From NCBI RefSeq assembly GCF_001292705.1, contig NZ_LGAK01000001.1:62001-126000 (forward strand): a stretch of DNA of 64,000 bases. The letters are read 5' to 3'. The position numbers were made by a program, and so were the translations under genes. Below the pieces are notes generated by a model. It saw only the letters and a list, made by a program, of their open reading frames with translations, was not told where the DNA came from and searched no databases. Below, piece by piece: positions 59,979 to 64,000 of the stretch; position 1 is the first letter of the stretch, and each line of letters opens with the position of its first letter. The DNA is from Marinagarivorans algicola. Its GTDB lineage: Bacteria > Pseudomonadota > Gammaproteobacteria > Pseudomonadales > Cellvibrionaceae.

Positions 59979-61862
59979 TTAATAAGCAACGCACTGGACA
60001 CATAGCGCAACGGGTGCTGGCGGTGCCTGCGGATTGCGCGCTTGTACTTTGAGTTGTTGCGCCATCAGTGTCGTCAAGGCTTGATCATCAAAAGCGGCTT
60101 GCGCACTATGGATTAATGACCGGCTAGGGCTTGTTGGCACAAGGTTAGCGGCAACACTTTGTACTTGGGTGTTCAGCATTAAGCGCTTCATGATTTGCTC
60201 TGCTGGCGAGAGCGTCCGCTCGATGAGTTTAACGTGGGCTGTGGTGACGCCTGCCAATTGAGCCGCCTGTGCAATGGCATCACTTAAATAGCCGGTTTGA
60301 TCAATGAGATTTAATGTTTGCGCTTTTTGACCTAGCCAAACTCGACCCTCGGCTACTTTTTGAATGTCTTCTATATTACTCTTTCTGGCCTCGGCAGTTA
60401 AGGTTAAAAACTTTTGATAGACTGACTCAACGCCTAACTGAAACACATGTTTTGCTTCTGCGCTCATTGGCCGGCTTAATTGAAATAAGCCAGCAAGCTC
60501 GCTGGTGGCAACGGCGTCGGAGGTAATACCGACTTTATCGAGTGTTTGCTCAAATGTGGGTATGATGCTGAAGACACCAATAGAGCCTGTGATTGTTGTG
60601 GGCGTTGCAAAAATCTGATCAGCTGCCGTGGCTATCCAATAGCCGCCAGATGCGGCGACACTACCCATAGATACAACAACCGGTTTGCCTGCGGCGCGTG
60701 TGGCTATGATTTCTTGCCGAATAAGCTCGGAGGCAAATGCGCTGCCGCCGCCGCTATCAATGCGTAGCACTAGAGCTTTCAGGTCATCGTTATGGCGTGC
60801 TTCGCGGATCAGTGATGAGAGTGTGTCGCCACCAATGCTACCTTCGGGTTGCTCGCCGTCGGTGATGGTACCAGTGGCAACAATGAGCCCAATATTCCCT
60901 TTTTGCTGCATTTTTTTGAAGGCCAGTTCTTGTTGGTAATCGAATAAACTAATGCTGTTGAAGGCATGCTTATTGTTTTTGTGAGGGCCAAATTCAGTAC
61001 GTAAATAATCGATAAGTTCTTGTTTACTGCCAATTTTATCGACAAGGTTGTACGCTTTAGCCAATTGCGCAGTACTGCCTTGGTTGTCATTGAGCAGTTG
61101 TGGCAGGTTTTTGATGTATTGATCTAGGCTGCCCGCTTCTAAGTGACGGCGCTGTTCGATATCGTGGCTATAGGTTGCCCAGAGGGATTCTATCCACTGG
61201 GTATTGTGCGCGCGCGAAGGTTCGGACATGTCGTTGCGAATATAAGGCTCAACAAAATCTTTGAAGGTCCCTGATTTAAATACGTGAACATTCACGCCAA
61301 GTTTATCAATCAGGCCTTTAAAGTAATTGCGGTATAGGCCAAAACCGGTAATGGCGACACCCCCCATATCGTGAATATGAATCGTATTGGCGTAACTGGC
61401 TAAATAGTATTGCTGCTGGTTGAGCATGTTGCTATAGGCAATAACGGGTTTATCGTTGGCTTTAAAGGCTTCGATGGCTTGGCCTAATTCTTGAAGTTTA
61501 CTGACGCCTGCGCTGCCTAGATCATCGAGTTTCATAATCAGCGCGGTGACCCGTGGGTCAAACGTCGCCTGATTAATGGCCTCAATCAGGCTGCGCAGCT
61601 CGGTTTCTGCCGGTTTATTATTGCCCGTCAGTGAGGCTAAAGGCGGCTCATAACTCAGTTGGTCAACCAGCGTACCGGCTGGAGCTATTAATAGCGGACC
61701 TGCTTTTTCTATAGGTTTTGGAGCTGATTCTAGGGCTGCAGAAATAAAAATTACCAGTAACCCAATAAACAAAAGATTAAGCAGTGCTATGCGCAACCAG
61801 CTAACAGTACCCCAAATAAAGCGCCATAAACGCACTACGATATTACTTTTAGAAGAGCTCAT
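59979..61862 (-). CDS. sppA: Signal peptide peptidase SppA (67 kDa type)
   Basis: SppA is an inner-membrane Ser/Lys protease that digests leftover signal peptides. The 627-aa length matches the long, tandem-domain E. coli form (618). A membrane anchor lies at about 20-45. The first domain carries the Lys-bearing region (QQYYLASYANTIHIHDMGGVAITGFGLYRNYFKGLIDKLGV), the second the nucleophile motif MGSVAASGGYWIA. GGGSAFASELIRQEI also fits. AAGGA lies before the ATG. It starts 8 bp after the DUF2069 gene, so they form an operon. Confidence 0.94.
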   Translation of the reverse strand: MSSSKSNIVVRLWRFIWGTVSWLRIALLNLLFIGLLVIFISAALESAPKPIEKAGPLLIAPAGTLVDQLSYEPPLASLTGNNKPAETELRSLIEAINQATFDPRVTALIMKLDDLGSAGVSKLQELGQAIEAFKANDKPVIAYSNMLNQQQYYLASYANTIHIHDMGGVAITGFGLYRNYFKGLIDKLGVNVHVFKSGTFKDFVEPYIRNDMSEPSRAHNTQWIESLWATYSHDIEQRRHLEAGSLDQYIKNLPQLLNDNQGSTAQLAKAYNLVDKIGSKQELIDYLRTEFGPHKNNKHAFNSISLFDYQQELAFKKMQQKGNIGLIVATGTITDGEQPEGSIGGDTLSSLIREARHNDDLKALVLRIDSGGGSAFASELIRQEIIATRAAGKPVVVSMGSVAASGGYWIATAADQIFATPTTITGSIGVFSIIPTFEQTLDKVGITSDAVATSELAGLFQLSRPMSAEAKHVFQLGVESVYQKFLTLTAEARKSNIEDIQKVAEGRVWLGQKAQTLNLIDQTGYLSDAIAQAAQLAGVTTAHVKLIERTLSPAEQIMKRLMLNTQVQSVAANLVPTSPSRSLIHSAQAAFDDQALTTLMAQQLKVQARNPQAPPAPVALCVQCVAY

Positions 61863-61870
61863 GAAGATCC

Positions 61871-62359
61871 TTATTGTGAATGAGTACTTTGAAGGTGCTC
61901 AAATTGAATTTTTTCGGCCAGTAGTAGCCAGCGTGCTGTCATCATACTGGCAATAAATAATGAAGTGCTTGCAGTGAGTAGTATGCTGTCAAAAAGGTCT
62001 GGGCTTAAGCCCATAACGCCCTCCACACCTTTTATAAAGTAAAGCAAAATAACAAAGCATAGCCATAAATATGTGCGGCGACGCTGTACGCGTAAACCAA
62101 ACCAAAAAAGCAGCAGCGGTAAGCATTGTACTGACCATTGCAGTAGGCTAATACCTTCGGGCCTTAACCATTGGTGGACACTAAATAAAGCTAATAGCGT
62201 GATATAGAAGACCAAGGTCAAGCGGTGCCCAATACGAGCTTTATATCGCAGTGCGGCTATTTTTTGTGCAGTGGCGGGTTCGATATGGTTGGGAGATCTT
62301 GTCATAGCATGTCTAATTGTGTCGCTGTCGAGTGTTAACTGCGTGATGACGCTGTTCAT
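61871..62359 (-). CDS. DUF2069 inner-membrane protein
   Basis: 162-aa protein (or 144 aa from ATG 62305) with four hydrophobic segments (about 50-65, 72-88, 98-112, 125-145) and the conserved basic stretch RVQRRRTYLWLCFVILLYFIKGVEGVMG of DUF2069. Function unknown. It is found next to wrbA/arsC in pseudomonads and is 8 bp upstream of sppA here. An octamer microsatellite lies 62 bp upstream. Neither start has a convincing ribosome site. Confidence 0.82.
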   Translation of the reverse strand: MNSVITQLTLDSDTIRHAMTRSPNHIEPATAQKIAALRYKARIGHRLTLVFYITLLALFSVHQWLRPEGISLLQWSVQCLPLLLFWFGLRVQRRRTYLWLCFVILLYFIKGVEGVMGLSPDLFDSILLTASTSLFIASMMTARWLLLAEKIQFEHLQSTHSQ

Positions 62360-62420
62360 GATGAATGCTGTCGAATAAGGCGGTTGTTGATGGTAGCGTT
62401 GCTGAATAATGTTTCTATCC

Positions 62421-62484
62421 CTTAATACCTTAATACCTTAATACCTTAATACCTTAATACCTTAATACCTTAATACCTTAAGAC
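62421..62484. repeat. Octanucleotide microsatellite upstream of the DUF2069-sppA operon
   Basis: Seven perfect CTTAATAC units and one with a single change (CTTAAGAC). It fills most of the gap between wrbA and the DUF2069 gene, 62-125 bp upstream of the longer DUF2069 start. The 8-base period is not a multiple of three, so it is unlikely to be coding. Confidence 0.92.
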
Positions 62485-62495
62485 AGCGGTATGAC

Positions 62496-63107
62496 TTAAT
62501 GCTGCAACTGTAGAGAAAGGTTAGCAATACGCTTTCCTAACGCGTGACAGCTGCTCATCTCATCGCTGGTGAGTTGATCTTGATGATTGGCGGTTGCGCT
62601 ATGTGTGTTGTATACGTGACTGGCACCATAAGGACCGCCGCCGCTTGTCGTATGATGAATTGATTCTTCGCTGTAAGGAATGCCAGTAATAATCATACCG
62701 TGGTGCAACAAGGGCAGCATCATACTCAGTAGTGTGCTTTCTTGCCCGCCATGCATACTGCTCGAAGAAGTGAAAACGCCGGCTGGCTTGTTGATTAAGC
62801 TACCATTAAGCCATTGGGTGGCGGTGGTATCCCAAAAATACTTCAAAGGTGCTGCCATATTACCAAAGCGTGTCGGGCTGCCAAGGATTAACCCTGAGCA
62901 ATCGGTTAAGTCTTCGGGGGTGCAGTAGGGTGCGCCCTGCGTGGGAATGTGTGGCTCTGTTTGCTCAGTTGTGGTTTGTACGCGGGGTACGGTGCGTAAA
63001 ACAGCATTGGCGCCATCTACGCTGTTAACGCCGCGTGCAATGCTTTTGGCTAGCATAGCGGTTGCGCCGTTAGCGCTGTAGTAAAGAATTAATATATTAC
63101 GAGTCAT
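62496..63107 (-). CDS. wrbA: NAD(P)H:quinone oxidoreductase WrbA
   Basis: WrbA is an FMN-dependent two-electron quinone reductase of the flavodoxin fold. The 203-aa protein shows LYYSANGATAMLAKSIARGV (FMN phosphate loop), ILGSPTRFGNMAAPLKYFWDTT, PAGVFTSSSSMHGGQESTLLSM and SGGGPYGASH, all WrbA hallmarks. It is in the arsC-wrbA-DUF2069 order known from Pseudomonas. No strong ribosome site before the ATG. Confidence 0.95.
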   Translation of the reverse strand: MTRNILILYYSANGATAMLAKSIARGVNSVDGANAVLRTVPRVQTTTEQTEPHIPTQGAPYCTPEDLTDCSGLILGSPTRFGNMAAPLKYFWDTTATQWLNGSLINKPAGVFTSSSSMHGGQESTLLSMMLPLLHHGMIITGIPYSEESIHHTTSGGGPYGASHVYNTHSATANHQDQLTSDEMSSCHALGKRIANLSLQLQH

Positions 63108-63193
63108 TGTTCTATTACGTATCGGGTGGCTTGTTCATATGGGCTAGTCATATGATGAGATTCAATCGATTGAGTGCAGCGGTATTATACGGC

Positions 63194-63562
63194 TTATTGC
63201 GATAATAGTTGTAGGACGTTCTCGGGTGGGCGACCGAGTATGGCTTGGCAACTATCACCGGTTTGCTTCATTACAATGGGGCGCTCGATAAGTGCGGGGT
63301 TGTCGCTCATAGCTTGCAGTAATTGCGCGTCGGTACACTGCTCACTGGCTAAATTCAGAGTGGTGTATGCCTCTTCTTGGGTGCGCAGGAGTGCGCGGGG
63401 AGAAAGCCCTAAAGCGGTTAAACAGCTAGCCAGTATTGCAGGGCTTGGTGGTGTTTTAAGGTACAGTACAATGTTAGGTGTGATGCCGTGTTGCTCTAAT
63501 AAACTGAGTGTTTGACGAGATTTTGAGCAGCGTGGGTTGTGATAAAGCGTATAGGTGATCAT
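63194..63562 (-). CDS. arsC: Glutaredoxin-dependent arsenate reductase ArsC
   Basis: 122-aa thioredoxin-fold protein with Cys12 in HNPRCSKSRQTL, the catalytic cysteine of the ArsC/Spx family, and the anion-binding RPIV loop (ERPIVMKQ). E. coli plasmid ArsC is 141 aa; chromosomal forms of this length are common. It reduces arsenate to arsenite, though for orphan copies without arsB this role is inferred. It is divergent from the yihY gene. Confidence 0.9.
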   Translation of the reverse strand: MITYTLYHNPRCSKSRQTLSLLEQHGITPNIVLYLKTPPSPAILASCLTALGLSPRALLRTQEEAYTTLNLASEQCTDAQLLQAMSDNPALIERPIVMKQTGDSCQAILGRPPENVLQLLSQ

Positions 63563-63729
63563 AAGGTTGACAGTAGAGGTTCCATAGAGTTAAAGGATGG
63601 AAAATATCAGCAAAAAATAGACAAAGGCATATCTTAGCGTACTTAGCGTTGTTTAAGGGTTATGCTTACACATTTGTTCTATCATTTTTATGGCTTTGAG
63701 CCGAGTAAGGTATTGAGAGGTGAACGATT

Positions 63730-64000
63730 GTGTTTAAGTTAGAAAAACAGCACTGGATGAACTTTGGCTTGGGGGCCAAGATCTTTGTTTTAAGTTTAGT
63801 GCGCGATTTTAACGCGGCTGGCTGCCAAAAAAGCGCAGCAGCGTTAACCTATATGACCTTATTTGCACTCGTACCTTTATTAATGGTTTTTTATTCTGTG
63901 TTTTCAATGGTACCCGCATTTGAAGGCTTAAGTGATCAGTTGCAAGACACGCTGTTTTCCAATCTACTCCCTGAGTCGAGTCAATCAGTCAAAACTTATT
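63730..64000 (+). CDS. YihY/BrkB family membrane protein (3' end outside window)
   Basis: Only the first 90 codons are present. The start is a GTG at 63730 with GAGAGG 9-10 bases upstream. QKSAAALTYMTLFALVPLLMVFYSVFSMVPAF is the first conserved block of the YihY/BrkB family (once called RNase BN, a polytopic inner-membrane protein of unsettled function). It follows arsC divergently, as in Pseudomonas aeruginosa gene order. Confidence 0.85.
   Translation, partial: MFKLEKQHWMNFGLGAKIFVLSLVRDFNAAGCQKSAAALTYMTLFALVPLLMVFYSVFSMVPAFEGLSDQLQDTLFSNLLPESSQSVKTY

Noticed and set aside
55678-62484. CRISPR array
   Set aside because: The repeated blocks are contiguous tandem repeats of 6, 8 and 21 bp with no spacers, and no cas genes are present.

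Overview
The window looks like chromosomal DNA of a Gram-negative gammaproteobacterium, probably of the Cellvibrionales / Pseudomonas-like branch. That is inference from gene order (murG-murC-ddlB-ftsQ-ftsA-ftsZ-lpxC-M23 peptidase-secA-argJ-Nudix; tusDCBE; purB-roxA-GNAT; arsC-wrbA-DUF2069-sppA) and moderate GC. Nearly all of it is ordinary core genome. No rRNA, tRNA, CRISPR array or insertion sequence was recognised.

Region by region: 1-15042 is the end of the division/cell-wall (dcw) cluster followed by lpxC, an M23 peptidase, secA, argJ and a MutT-type Nudix gene. 15100-25398 holds assorted genes: a CAP-domain lipoprotein, a small gene behind a good Fur box, a YebC/YeeN protein, ElaA, a secreted lipase-like hydrolase, a second hydrolase, a thioesterase, serA and rpiA. 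25595-31643 is a three-gene signalling operon (receiver, receiver-GGDEF-EAL, large membrane histidine kinase). 31662-33959 carries the tRNA 2-thiouridine sulfur relay (tusE, B, C, D) and a BI-1/YccA membrane protein. An HDOD protein follows.

The stand-out is 36747-41828: a two-gene cassette encoding a P-loop ATPase (874 aa) and an 810-aa protein with all the catalytic motifs of adenosine deaminases. I identify this as a RADAR anti-phage defence system (rdrA-rdrB). It sits between gene-poor stretches of 940 and 596 bp, has no recognisable third accessory gene, and the 5' end of rdrA is odd (no canonical start in an apparently coding upstream extension).

After it come a large lipoprotein with haem motifs, thrombospondin-3 repeats, a malectin-like domain and DUF1592/1588/1585 domains, translationally coupled to a Tat-exported DUF1552 protein; an AT-rich glycosyltransferase flanked by related repeats; the roxA/purB neighbourhood; cysB; tolC; EamA; sppA; wrbA; arsC; and the start of a yihY/BrkB gene.

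Unexplained structure includes a dispersed ~105-bp element found three times just downstream of genes in the same orientation, a direct-repeat pair around the glycosyltransferase, three unrelated tandem repeats within 7 kb (7.8 hexamers upstream of tolC, 8 octamers upstream of the DUF2069 gene, four 21-mers near cysB), and a perfect 24-bp palindrome directly upstream of lpxC.
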